Positions 54,202 to 62,240 of a stretch of 64,000 bases of DNA are shown in pieces (position 1 is the first letter of the stretch; every line of letters begins with the position of its first letter). The stretch covers positions 1 to 64,000 of the forward strand of contig JAFTUD010000015.1 in assembly GCA_017466455.1 (NCBI GenBank), written 5' to 3'. Origin of the DNA: Clostridia bacterium. GTDB lineage: Bacteria; Bacillota_A; Clostridia; Oscillospirales; CAG-272. The translations under genes were made by a program, and so were the position numbers. A model generated the notes under the pieces. The model was not told the DNA's origin. It saw only the letters and a program-made list of their open reading frames with translations, and ran no database searches.

Positions 54202-56241
54202 ATGAAAAAATATCTTTTAACCTTAGTGCTTACAATATTGTGTGTGTTCGTGTTCGCAATCTCGGCAAGCGCGCAAACATATACAGTATCAAGCAACGAC
54301 GAGTATGAGCAGGCGTATCAAAACGCAGTAAGCGGAGATACAATCATAGTTGACTCAAAGCTTACCTGCGACATCTACGCAAACAAAAGCATAACCTATG
54401 TCCTGAAGGCAGACTGGGAAAGCTCTAAGCTCGTTGTAAATCAAGCAAATGTAGAGGTGTCCTTTATCGCCGATGGCGGTGACTACAGGATTATGCCCAC
54501 TAATTATTCTACAACCGATGGTTGGCTGAATCTTACCACAGTATATGAAAATGTAGTTATCAATTTGGGCGGAATGAATGGCGGAACACTTACAATTGAC
54601 GGTTCAAACGCAACTCATGACAGAGTTACATATGTTACCGCAGCATATATAACCTTAAATTTGCTAAGTGGCTCTGCTATTGCTAATTTCAATACTACAG
54701 AAAATGACAGTAGCCAACAAGCGTGTATAATCTATGCAGAAACCGTCAATATGTACGACGGAAGCAAAATTTACGGAAACAGAGTAAGCGGCGCTCCGCT
54801 TATCAAGTCAATTGATTTTAACCTCTACGGTGGCGAAATCTTTGGTAATTTGCTTACAAGCACAAGGATAGAGCTAAGCGGTGTAGGCTTTATATTTGCA
54901 TATACTCAATTCACAATGTATGGTGGCAGGATATATGACAATATCTTTAATGCAACAAACGGACCAAGTGGTACTAATGTTGTAGGATTTATTTCTGTTA
55001 GCTATGGCTATTTGAAGGGAAAGATGGTTGTATATGATGGCGAGTTGGGTGATAACTATGTAAGCGGAAACGGGAGTTACGAAGTAAGCGCTATGTTTGG
55101 CATCAATAATAGCAGTAATGCCGAAAGCCATTTCTACTATAACACAGCTGTAAAGGGAACAAGATATAAATTTACAGATACACCAACTCTTGAGCTTGAC
55201 AGCGAAACAGGAAAAACCTTGTGGAAGGTAAAGAATTACACTCTTTTGTCAGAAGACTGGAATGGCTGGTGCTGGAGGCAAACGAAGGTGTCGGGCGACA
55301 AAGTGGCGATATTCCTTAAAGCGCAAAAAAAGACTATTGCCGGAAATAATTTCAACCAACATACAGTTATCAACGCATATATTGACGGTGTTTATGTGCA
55401 CTCTGGCTCAAATAAAACTATCGCAATCCCAAGTGGCTATGATAAGTGGTCAACAGATGGCAACAAGTTCTGCCATACAGGAAGAGCATACACTCTTGAT
55501 GAGGTAAAGGCGGCTCAAGTGATTACACTCTATTCCGCATATGATGCCGAAAGAGTAACAATAGACGGAATAACAATGTGCGCAGGCTGTAAGACAAGAT
55601 ATACATGTAATGACCCTACACACGATTTAGAGGTTGTGTCAATTTCCTATACTAACTTTTCCGAAAACGGTGTAAAGGTGCTAAAATGTAATACCTGTGG
55701 CTTGGAAAAGGCAACAGAGGTAATCGCCGAACCAATATTCACCTGCCTCGGCTATTCAACAAATGATGACAATAGCGGAATTGCAACAGGCTTTAGCATA
55801 AATCACGATAATCTATCGGAGTATGAAAGAATCAGCGGTAAAAAGATTACCTTCGGCGTTGTAGTATTCAATCCAAAATACCTTAACTCCGATACAGTAT
55901 TCACCGCAGACGGAAAAATCAACGCGGCAAAGGGCGCGCTTCAGGTAGAGCTTGACCTCGCATACGCGCACTGTAAGCTCTGCGTTTCGGGAATGAGCCT
56001 TGATAATGAGGAGCATACCGCACTCGAGCTTGTTTTCGCAGGCTACGCCTACGAGGGAGAGGATAAGGCAAATATCCAAGTCTTCCAAAAGGAATACCTC
56101 GGCACACAGGAAGCCCCCGCCCACTCACCAATGGCAAGTAAGGTAACAAGAGGAAATAATGTCCTCTATACAATCAAGCTCCAAACAGTTCTAACCCCAA
56201 CCCAAATCACAACAGGCAAGGAAGACCTGTTAGAATTCTAA
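54202..56241 (+). CDS. Secreted beta-helix-like protein with shared C-terminal domain (secreted protein 2)
   Basis: Exported protein of 679 residues. A signal peptide covers residues 1-24 (cut after Ala-Ser-Ala). Residues about 70-330 show repeated short strands (LYGGEIFGN, MYGGRIYDN, VYDGELGDN), the pattern of a right-handed parallel beta-helix as in pectate lyase-like or adhesin folds. Cysteine pairs CAGC and CNTC follow near 455-495. The last 170 residues are the shared C-terminal domain. From about residue 515 the DNA, including the terminator, is nearly identical to that of secreted protein 3. No catalytic residues can be named. It is co-transcribed with the FAD oxidoreductase. Confidence 0.8.
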   Translation: MKKYLLTLVLTILCVFVFAISASAQTYTVSSNDEYEQAYQNAVSGDTIIVDSKLTCDIYANKSITYVLKADWESSKLVVNQANVEVSFIADGGDYRIMPTNYSTTDGWLNLTTVYENVVINLGGMNGGTLTIDGSNATHDRVTYVTAAYITLNLLSGSAIANFNTTENDSSQQACIIYAETVNMYDGSKIYGNRVSGAPLIKSIDFNLYGGEIFGNLLTSTRIELSGVGFIFAYTQFTMYGGRIYDNIFNATNGPSGTNVVGFISVSYGYLKGKMVVYDGELGDNYVSGNGSYEVSAMFGINNSSNAESHFYYNTAVKGTRYKFTDTPTLELDSETGKTLWKVKNYTLLSEDWNGWCWRQTKVSGDKVAIFLKAQKKTIAGNNFNQHTVINAYIDGVYVHSGSNKTIAIPSGYDKWSTDGNKFCHTGRAYTLDEVKAAQVITLYSAYDAERVTIDGITMCAGCKTRYTCNDPTHDLEVVSISYTNFSENGVKVLKCNTCGLEKATEVIAEPIFTCLGYSTNDDNSGIATGFSINHDNLSEYERISGKKITFGVVVFNPKYLNSDTVFTADGKINAAKGALQVELDLAYAHCKLCVSGMSLDNEEHTALELVFAGYAYEGEDKANIQVFQKEYLGTQEAPAHSPMASKVTRGNNVLYTIKLQTVLTPTQITTGKEDLLEF

Positions 56242-56340
56242 TAAATAAAAGGGCACTCAAAAGAGTGCCCTTTCTTTGCAAAAGCAAGCGAGAAGAACGC
56301 AGAGCCTTTTTCTTGCAATCCGTGAAGCTCAAAACTTATA
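55745..56340 (+). repeat. Long direct repeat, copy 1 (C-terminal domain, terminator, flank)
   Basis: This segment is repeated at 63283-63878 with no gap through the coding part (constant offset 7538). It covers the C-terminal domain of secreted protein 2, the terminator and about 70 bp beyond. Identity rises toward the 3' end. The copy breaks off near 56336, and its expected continuation, a gene remnant, reappears at 59385. Confidence 0.85.
56248..56273 (+). terminator. Terminator of secreted protein 2
   Basis: AAAGGGCACTC and GAGTGCCCTTT flank an AAAA loop; the same element follows secreted protein 3. Confidence 0.92.
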
Positions 56341-56369
56341 AGGAAAAGTGTAAAAATTTTAAAAAACAC

Positions 56370-56400
56370 TTGACATTGACCTAGGGTTATAGTGTATGAT
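56370..56400 (+). promoter_or_regulatory. MerR-type promoter with 19-bp spacer
   Basis: TTGACA (56370-56375) and TATGAT (56395-56400) are separated by 19 bp instead of 17. The spacer contains the dyad-like ACCTAGGGT. Overlong spacers of 19-20 bp with a central dyad are the mark of promoters that MerR proteins activate by DNA distortion. The gene it serves encodes a MerR domain. Confidence 0.75.
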
Positions 56401-56448
56401 AAAATTAAAATATAAAAGCACTGACTTTAATAAATGCGAGGTGTTGAA

Positions 56449-58170
56449 ATGAAGATAAATGATGTAGAAAAAATAACAGGCTTGACAGCTAAGGCAATCC
56501 GTTTATATGAAAGCAAGGGACTAATTAATGTTTCAAGAGAGGAAAACGGCTATCGTAATTATAGTGAAAATGATGTTGAAATATTAAAGAAAATAAAGCT
56601 TTTTAGAAGGATTGGTATAGCTATATCCGACATTAAGCTATACTTGTTTGGTGTTGTTAGCTTAGAGGAGCTAATAGAAAAAAGAAAGGCTGAAATCATA
56701 AAGGAAAGTGGCAAAAACTCTGAAATATATGGCATTTGCGAAAGCATTTTTGCAAAGAACTCACTTGAATTCCTTGAAAATAATGAAAGCTTTACCGAAA
56801 ATGAAAAAGCAAGAAGCAGTGGTTATGGCACACCAAGTGTGGGTATTGACATCGGCACAACAACTATAAGTGCCCTTGTGTACGATATTGATAACAAGGT
56901 GCAAATAGAAGCATATACCCTGCCACATAGCTCTTACACTCAAAGGGGAACATTTTCAGAGCAGGATGTGTCGGTAATTATAGAAAAAGCCAAAAAGCTT
57001 TTGTACCACATTCTTTCAATCTATGACAATATAGTAAGCATTGGCATAACAGGTCAAATGCACGGAATTGTGTATATAGATAAAAATGGACAGGCTGTAT
57101 CTAACCTTATAAATTGGCAGGATAAGCGCGCGGACCAAATAATAAAGGACGAAAAAACCACCTGTGACTTGATTTACGATATAACAAAAGAGCATATTTC
57201 AACAGGCTATGGCATAGCGACACATTATTACAATATGCTAAATGGGCTTGTGCCAAAGGGTGCGTGCGGTATTTGCACAATAATGGATTTGTTTGCTATG
57301 GAAATATGTGGCAATAAAAAGGTTATAACTCACACATCCTTAGGTAGTAGTCTTGGAATGCTTGATGTGAAAAACGGTAGCTTTAAATATGATAAGTTAG
57401 CCCTACTTGGAATAGAGAAGGAGCTTTTGCCACAGGTAAGTGATAAGAGCCTAATTATAGGTAAGTGCAGGGGTATACCGGTAGCTATTCCAATAGGAGA
57501 TAACCAAGCAAGCTTTTTAGGCTCGGTTAGTAAAAATGAGGACAGTATGCTTATAAATATAGGCACAGGGTCCCAAATTTCCTATGCAACCAACGAATAT
57601 CAAGAGATAGATAGGGAGCTGGAATTGCGTCCACTCATTGAGGGTAAATACATGGTTTGTGGCTCCGCCCTTTGTGGTGGCTTTGCGTATTCAATGGTTG
57701 AGGAATTTTTCAGAAGCTACATGGTAAGCGCAGGAGCACAGGAAAAATCTCAATATAGCATAATAAATCAGTTAGCTAAAGAGGCATATGAAAATGGAGA
57801 AGAGGGACTTTTAGTGGACGCCTTTTTCTGCGGAAAGCGTAGCGACCCTAACCTAAGAGGCTCTATTAAAAACATAGATAGAAACAGCTTTACTCCGCAA
57901 GCCCTTGTTTTAGGAGTGCTTAAGGGAATGTGTAATGAGCTATATGAGCTTTATGAAAAGGTCCCTTGTAAAAAGTCGCACATAGTTGCATCCGGTGGAG
58001 CTATTAAGAGAACAGAAATTTTAAAGGACATAATAGCTAAGCGCTTTGGAGCAACTGTTTCAGCTAATAGCGTTGATGAGGAGGCATCAACAGGTGCTGC
58101 CCTTTTCTCGGCATTAGCAGCAGGAAAAATTAAGTATAATAATGGCTTTTCGGAGTATGTAGGAGGGTAA
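56449..58170 (+). CDS. MerR DNA-binding domain fused to FGGY-family sugar kinase
   Basis: Cytoplasmic protein of 573 residues. Residues 1-70 are a MerR winged HTH (ITGLTAKAIRLYESKGLI, then GYRNYSENDVE). A helical linker (about 75-125) replaces the MerR dimerisation arm. Residues about 130-560 are a complete FGGY kinase: GIDIGTTT phosphate loop, GITGQMHG, NWQDKR, catalytic-base region GDNQASF, NIGTGSQIS and the nucleotide motif ASGGAIKR. The kinase part most resembles sedoheptulokinase-like members. The kinase motifs look intact, so it may both phosphorylate and sense its sugar. I chose the ATG at 56449 (GAGGTG site). It is one base from the GH32-like gene, in one operon. Confidence 0.9.
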   Translation: MKINDVEKITGLTAKAIRLYESKGLINVSREENGYRNYSENDVEILKKIKLFRRIGIAISDIKLYLFGVVSLEELIEKRKAEIIKESGKNSEIYGICESIFAKNSLEFLENNESFTENEKARSSGYGTPSVGIDIGTTTISALVYDIDNKVQIEAYTLPHSSYTQRGTFSEQDVSVIIEKAKKLLYHILSIYDNIVSIGITGQMHGIVYIDKNGQAVSNLINWQDKRADQIIKDEKTTCDLIYDITKEHISTGYGIATHYYNMLNGLVPKGACGICTIMDLFAMEICGNKKVITHTSLGSSLGMLDVKNGSFKYDKLALLGIEKELLPQVSDKSLIIGKCRGIPVAIPIGDNQASFLGSVSKNEDSMLINIGTGSQISYATNEYQEIDRELELRPLIEGKYMVCGSALCGGFAYSMVEEFFRSYMVSAGAQEKSQYSIINQLAKEAYENGEEGLLVDAFFCGKRSDPNLRGSIKNIDRNSFTPQALVLGVLKGMCNELYELYEKVPCKKSHIVASGGAIKRTEILKDIIAKRFGATVSANSVDEEASTGAALFSALAAGKIKYNNGFSEYVGG

Positions 58171-58171
58171 T

Positions 58172-59374
58172 ATGAAGGACTTTAAAATAGCATTTGAAAT
58201 TGCGAAAAATCCAATTTATGCCGTGTCAGTTAAAAATGGAAGAAAAGCTCTTGAAATACAAGCCCTTGAAGGCACTCTTACCATATCGGCACAGTATGAT
58301 TTCAACGAGCGTCCTCTTGAATTGAGCTGCGAAATAAATGAAGGGGACAAAATAGAGGCTGTATTCCTTGATTACAGAATAGAGCTATATGTAAACGGCA
58401 CAATAATGGATGAGGAGTGGCCCTGTGGCACAAGGCTTTTTGAAATTAGTGATACATTTGTAGGTAGCATAGATATACAAGTAACCGAATATAAAGCAAA
58501 AGAAAAGGAAGAGCCAAGTATAATAGGCACCTTTGAAAATGCGCAGGGCTGGCGTCCCGGAAACGGAGTGTTTGTAGGAGATTGTATGCCATATGTAAAA
58601 AATGGCGAATATCATGTTTTGTATTTAAAGGACAGGCACCACCATAAAAGCAAATGGGGAATGGGCGCACACCAATGGGAGCATATCTCCACCACCGACT
58701 TCAAAAAATGGAGCATACATCCTATGGCTGTCCCTATTACCAAAAAGGAAGAATGCTCTATATGTACAGGCTCTTGGATAAGAAAAGGAAACGAGGAGCA
58801 TTTATACTACACAATAAGGCGTAGTGGCTTGCCTGCAATAATCGCAAGGAGCATATCCTATGATGGCTATCATTTTAAAAAGGATGAGACCTTTGGCTTT
58901 ACCCTTTCTGAAAAATACAACGGACCCGTTACAAGAGACCCTAAGGTAATAATGGGCGAGGACGGATTATATCATATGTTTTTGACAACCGTGCTTGTCA
59001 AAGAAAATAAGGGCTGTCTTGCTCACTGCATATCACAGGATTTAGAAAAATGGGAAGAGGCAAAAAATCCCATATATGTGGTTGAAAATAGCGATCATCC
59101 CGAGTGCCCCGATTACTTCAAATATAACGGAAAATACTACCTCGTTTTTAGTATTCGTGGACGCGCACGCTACCTCGTGTCAAATAATCCCTTTGATGGC
59201 TTTGTGTCCGTAACTGATGAGCTAATCCCTTGCGCAGGCGTGCCAAAATGCGCCGAGTGGAACGGAAAGCTTGTATTTACAGGCTTTGAACCAATAGATG
59301 GCTATGCAGGTATAATGACCTTTAAATGCGCCACCGCCAAGGGAAACGGAGAGCTTATATTTGAGGACCTTTAA
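58172..59374 (+). CDS. GH32-like glycoside hydrolase with N-terminal beta-sandwich
   Basis: Protein of 400 residues, no signal peptide. Residues 1-115 form a beta-sandwich (IELYVNGTIMDEEWPCG), before rather than after the catalytic part as in classic GH32. Residues 120-400 are a five-bladed propeller with GH32 marks: GDCMPYVKNGEYHVLY with the probable nucleophile Asp, WEHISTTDFKKW, TRDPKVI (the RDP stabiliser) and ECPDYF (acid/base Glu). The standard NDPNG start is altered to GDCMP. It would cleave fructosides or a related sugar. It is coupled to the MerR-kinase gene, whose sugar may be its product (inference). Confidence 0.78.
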   Translation: MKDFKIAFEIAKNPIYAVSVKNGRKALEIQALEGTLTISAQYDFNERPLELSCEINEGDKIEAVFLDYRIELYVNGTIMDEEWPCGTRLFEISDTFVGSIDIQVTEYKAKEKEEPSIIGTFENAQGWRPGNGVFVGDCMPYVKNGEYHVLYLKDRHHHKSKWGMGAHQWEHISTTDFKKWSIHPMAVPITKKEECSICTGSWIRKGNEEHLYYTIRRSGLPAIIARSISYDGYHFKKDETFGFTLSEKYNGPVTRDPKVIMGEDGLYHMFLTTVLVKENKGCLAHCISQDLEKWEEAKNPIYVVENSDHPECPDYFKYNGKYYLVFSIRGRARYLVSNNPFDGFVSVTDELIPCAGVPKCAEWNGKLVFTGFEPIDGYAGIMTFKCATAKGNGELIFEDL

Positions 59375-59380
59375 TAAAAA

Positions 59381-59502
59381 TTCAATTTGAGGAATACACA
59401 GACCTATACCGTGAATGCTCAAGCATATTACAAGAAACAGCCTTTACATACGGAATGAAACTGGGCATAAAAATATTGCTTGATGCTCTAACTAACAACT
59501 AA
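59381..59502 (+). pseudogene. Gene remnant, C-terminal end of a short helical protein (copy 1)
   Basis: A frame without a start codon ends at TAA 59500-59502. It encodes about 40 residues beginning with FEEYTDLYRECSS and ending in YGMKLGIKILLDALTNN. This resembles the C-terminus of small DUF6809-type proteins. The sequence recurs at 63911-64000, where it continues directly from the long repeat. Here it is cut off from that repeat by the MerR-kinase and GH32-like genes. Confidence 0.65.
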
Positions 59503-59508
59503 TACTCC

Positions 59509-59534
59509 AAAGCCGTTAAAAAAATAACGGCTTT
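59509..59534. terminator. Terminator between gene remnant and AraC gene
   Basis: AAAGCCGTTA and TAACGGCTTT pair around an AAAAAA loop. It can serve both converging directions. Confidence 0.8.
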
Positions 59535-59580
59535 AAGTTTTGCTTTGAAAAGATTTTATCACTCACTGAACATACTAAAA

Positions 59581-60399
59581 TCAGTTTTTATTATGGGTAA
59601 CTGTGTTTTTATTTGATATATTTCTATGCTCCAAAGGTGTTTTGCCATATTTTTTCTTATACATTTTGCAGAAGTAGCCAACATTAAAAAAACCACATTG
59701 ATTTGCCACATCTGTTGTTGTTATATCGAAAAAATTTTGAAAAAGAGCATGAGCGTGCTGTAATCTAACATTCATAATGTACTCAAACACAGAAACGGAG
59801 AAGACTTTTTTGAAATCGTGACAAAGCTTGGATACTGAAACATATGTATGTTGTGCTATTTCTTCGAGAGTAAGTTTTTTATCAAAGTGTACATTAATAT
59901 ATCTTACTGCCTCGTTTAACCATTGCGGGGAGTTTGAATCGCGTTGTGACAGAAAGTCTACAAAAATTGAATATGCCTGAACAGAAAGTTTTCCTTGATC
60001 ACAGTCGTTGTGATAGTCATATAATAATTGCTTGATTAAGGAAACATATTTATCAAGATTCGAGTTTGCTATAAAAAGCAAGCCGTTATCGGTAAATTCC
60101 TCTGAAAGCTTGTCAGCAGCTAAACCCTTTACGGTCAAAAAAGCACTGATAAGTCCACCGTCATTAGTATATGCGGTCGGGGTGTGCTTTGCCGTGAAAA
60201 AAGCACAGCCTCTTTTGAGTGGGTAGCTTTTATCTCCAAAGTGCAGCGTTCCTTTTCCATCTAAAACCAAGAGTATTTGATGAAATGGCATATTTCGTCC
60301 TTCTACATTTTCCTGTTCATAATAATCGTTAGCAGTGAAAAATGCGATGGGGTAAGCAAGTGCGTCCTGTATCCCCATATTTAGTGTAAATCGTCTCAC
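59581..60399 (-). CDS. AraC-family regulator (module 3)
   Basis: Transcription factor of 272 residues. The N-terminal sensor has a cupin-like strand pattern (FHQILLVLDGKGTLHFGDKSYPL). The C-terminal HTH pair includes IAQHTYVSVSKLCHDFKKVF and CGFFNVGYFCKMYKKKYGKTP. The start is GTG with an AGGAG site. It is divergent from the heparinase-like lyase and secreted protein 3, making the third AraC module. The intergenic region holds four copies of a TTGCAA-ATAA motif that are likely its binding sites. Confidence 0.9.
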   Translation of the reverse strand: MRRFTLNMGIQDALAYPIAFFTANDYYEQENVEGRNMPFHQILLVLDGKGTLHFGDKSYPLKRGCAFFTAKHTPTAYTNDGGLISAFLTVKGLAADKLSEEFTDNGLLFIANSNLDKYVSLIKQLLYDYHNDCDQGKLSVQAYSIFVDFLSQRDSNSPQWLNEAVRYINVHFDKKLTLEEIAQHTYVSVSKLCHDFKKVFSVSVFEYIMNVRLQHAHALFQNFFDITTTDVANQCGFFNVGYFCKMYKKKYGKTPLEHRNISNKNTVTHNKN

Positions 60400-60409
60400 G
60401 AGCGCTCCT

Positions 60410-60500
60410 TTGCAAGATAATTATATCTTTTTGCAACATAATTTATTTACTGTGATATATTTTTGCAATATAATTATATTAACATACATTGCAAGATAAG
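60410..60500 (+). promoter_or_regulatory. Four direct repeats, likely AraC operators, with candidate promoter
   Basis: The motif TTGCAAGATAATTATAT and variants starts at 60410, 60431, 60463 and 60489, all in the same direction, with start-to-start steps of 21, 32 and 26 bp. Direct half-sites are the rule for AraC-family proteins. A TTTACT (60446-60451) and TATAAT (60469-60474), 17 bp apart, give a candidate plus-strand promoter that overlaps the third copy. Confidence 0.75.
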
Positions 60501-60533
60501 TCAAGAGCAAACTTTTGTTCTAAGGAGGTTTTT

Positions 60534-62228
60534 GTGTTTGAAATTGTAAAAGACTTTCATTTTTGGGAGCGTGTAAGGAATGATACAGCATATGCCCGCC
60601 ACAGAAATGAAATAAAGGAAAAATACGAGAGGGTTTTCAAACAAAGACCAAGGGCGCACAGTGCTTGGGAAATTTTAGACTACCCCAATGTACCTGAACC
60701 AAACGACATAAGAATATGGCACAGTCAGCTTCAAGTCTCTGCACTTATGACCTTAATTTATCCGGACAATGAGGAATATTATAAAAGTTTAGTTGAAACT
60801 ATTTGGGAAATTTGCAATGAATATTCCTGGGCACCCTTAGGACATTATAATAATTATTACAATAGGACTCCTCAGGATTTTGATCCGGGACTAATTGATA
60901 TTTTTGCGGCTTCTATTGCGTTCTCCTTAGCTGAAATCAAAAGCTTATTGGGACATAGATTTCCAAGGCTGTTAAACGATAGAATTTCATATGAATTAAG
61001 AAAACATACAATAGAGCCATATCTTACTCGAAAGTTCTTTTGGGAAACGCACAACAACAATTGGACTGCTGTTTGCACAGGTGCAGTTGGCGGCGTTTTA
61101 ATGTATGAGGACCCACAGGAGTTTAAAAAGCAGCTCACCCGTCTGCTATCGTCAATGGACTGTTATCTAAACAGCTACGGGGACGATGGAATGTGCGTTG
61201 AAGGCACGGGATATTGGTGCTTCGGCTTCGGATTTTTCTCTGTTTTTGCTATGTTGCTTTCTGAGCATACAAAGGGAGAAATAAACCTGTTTGACAATCC
61301 AAAGGTGAAGAATATTGCACAGTTTTTGCAAAAAATGTACCTTCAATCCAATGTGCTTGCTATGTTCAGCGATGTGAATGTCAAGGAGGGCTATCTTTTA
61401 TTCCTGCCGCATATGCTAAAATCCATTTACGGCGATGCTATAGAAAGTCTTCCATTAGATAGGGCAACCGTTGTCGCAAATGGGCACTGGGCATTTGCCA
61501 TCCGTGCTGTAGCATATTACAATCCCGATTATGTGTCTGACAGACTTGAAAACAATACATATTATGCACCGAACTCTAACTATTTTGTAAAAAGAACGGA
61601 CAACTATGGCTTTGCTTTCAAGGGCGGAAATCAATGGGAGAGCCACAATCACCAGGATGTAGGCTCATTCATTCTTGCAAGGAATAACAAGCAAATTTTT
61701 TGTGACTTTGGTTATATGGGACCGGGGAAGTGGAACCCTTCCCGATACGAAAACTTTCAACCCTCGTCATTTTCTCATAATGTACCTTATTTTGATGGTA
61801 AGGGTCAAGGGGGAGACGATGAAAATAATGCAAGGGCAGTTTACGATGAAAAAACAGGTTGGGTTTATATGGACTTTACCCTAGGGTACAGTAAAAATGA
61901 CCATCCGAGCCTTGAAAAAGCCGAAAGAAGCTTTAAGCCACAAGATGACAAAATTGAAATGCACGACAAATTTACATTTAGTAGTGATGTCAAAATTACA
62001 GAACGCTTTGTAACGACAATTAAGCCTAAAAAAGAAGGTACTACTGTAATCATTGACGATGTTAGATTAAGCACACCAAGCAATGTGACTTTAGATATTA
62101 TCGAACAGACATATGTTGACCAGCTTCCAAATGAAAATGGTAGTTATGATAAGATTTGTTATCTTATTGACTACACTTTAAATGGTGATACAACTGATTT
62201 TTATGCAACAATAGATTTTTTAAAATAA
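60534..62228 (+). CDS. Heparinase II/III-like polysaccharide lyase family protein
   Basis: Protein of 564 residues, no signal peptide. Residues about 30-300 form an all-alpha toroid with HNNNWTAVCTGAVGG (near residue 180), where Asn/His/Trp residues bind or neutralise uronic acid. Residues from about 350 are a beta-sandwich with SHNHQDVGSFIL, a hallmark of PF07940 proteins with catalytic or metal-binding His. These lyases act on heparin, alginate or related oligosaccharides by beta-elimination. The start is GTG five bases after AAGGAGG. It is co-transcribed with secreted protein 3. Without a secretion signal it probably acts on imported oligomers. Confidence 0.82.
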   Translation: MFEIVKDFHFWERVRNDTAYARHRNEIKEKYERVFKQRPRAHSAWEILDYPNVPEPNDIRIWHSQLQVSALMTLIYPDNEEYYKSLVETIWEICNEYSWAPLGHYNNYYNRTPQDFDPGLIDIFAASIAFSLAEIKSLLGHRFPRLLNDRISYELRKHTIEPYLTRKFFWETHNNNWTAVCTGAVGGVLMYEDPQEFKKQLTRLLSSMDCYLNSYGDDGMCVEGTGYWCFGFGFFSVFAMLLSEHTKGEINLFDNPKVKNIAQFLQKMYLQSNVLAMFSDVNVKEGYLLFLPHMLKSIYGDAIESLPLDRATVVANGHWAFAIRAVAYYNPDYVSDRLENNTYYAPNSNYFVKRTDNYGFAFKGGNQWESHNHQDVGSFILARNNKQIFCDFGYMGPGKWNPSRYENFQPSSFSHNVPYFDGKGQGGDDENNARAVYDEKTGWVYMDFTLGYSKNDHPSLEKAERSFKPQDDKIEMHDKFTFSSDVKITERFVTTIKPKKEGTTVIIDDVRLSTPSNVTLDIIEQTYVDQLPNENGSYDKICYLIDYTLNGDTTDFYATIDFLK

Positions 62229-62240
62229 AGGAGAAAAAGA

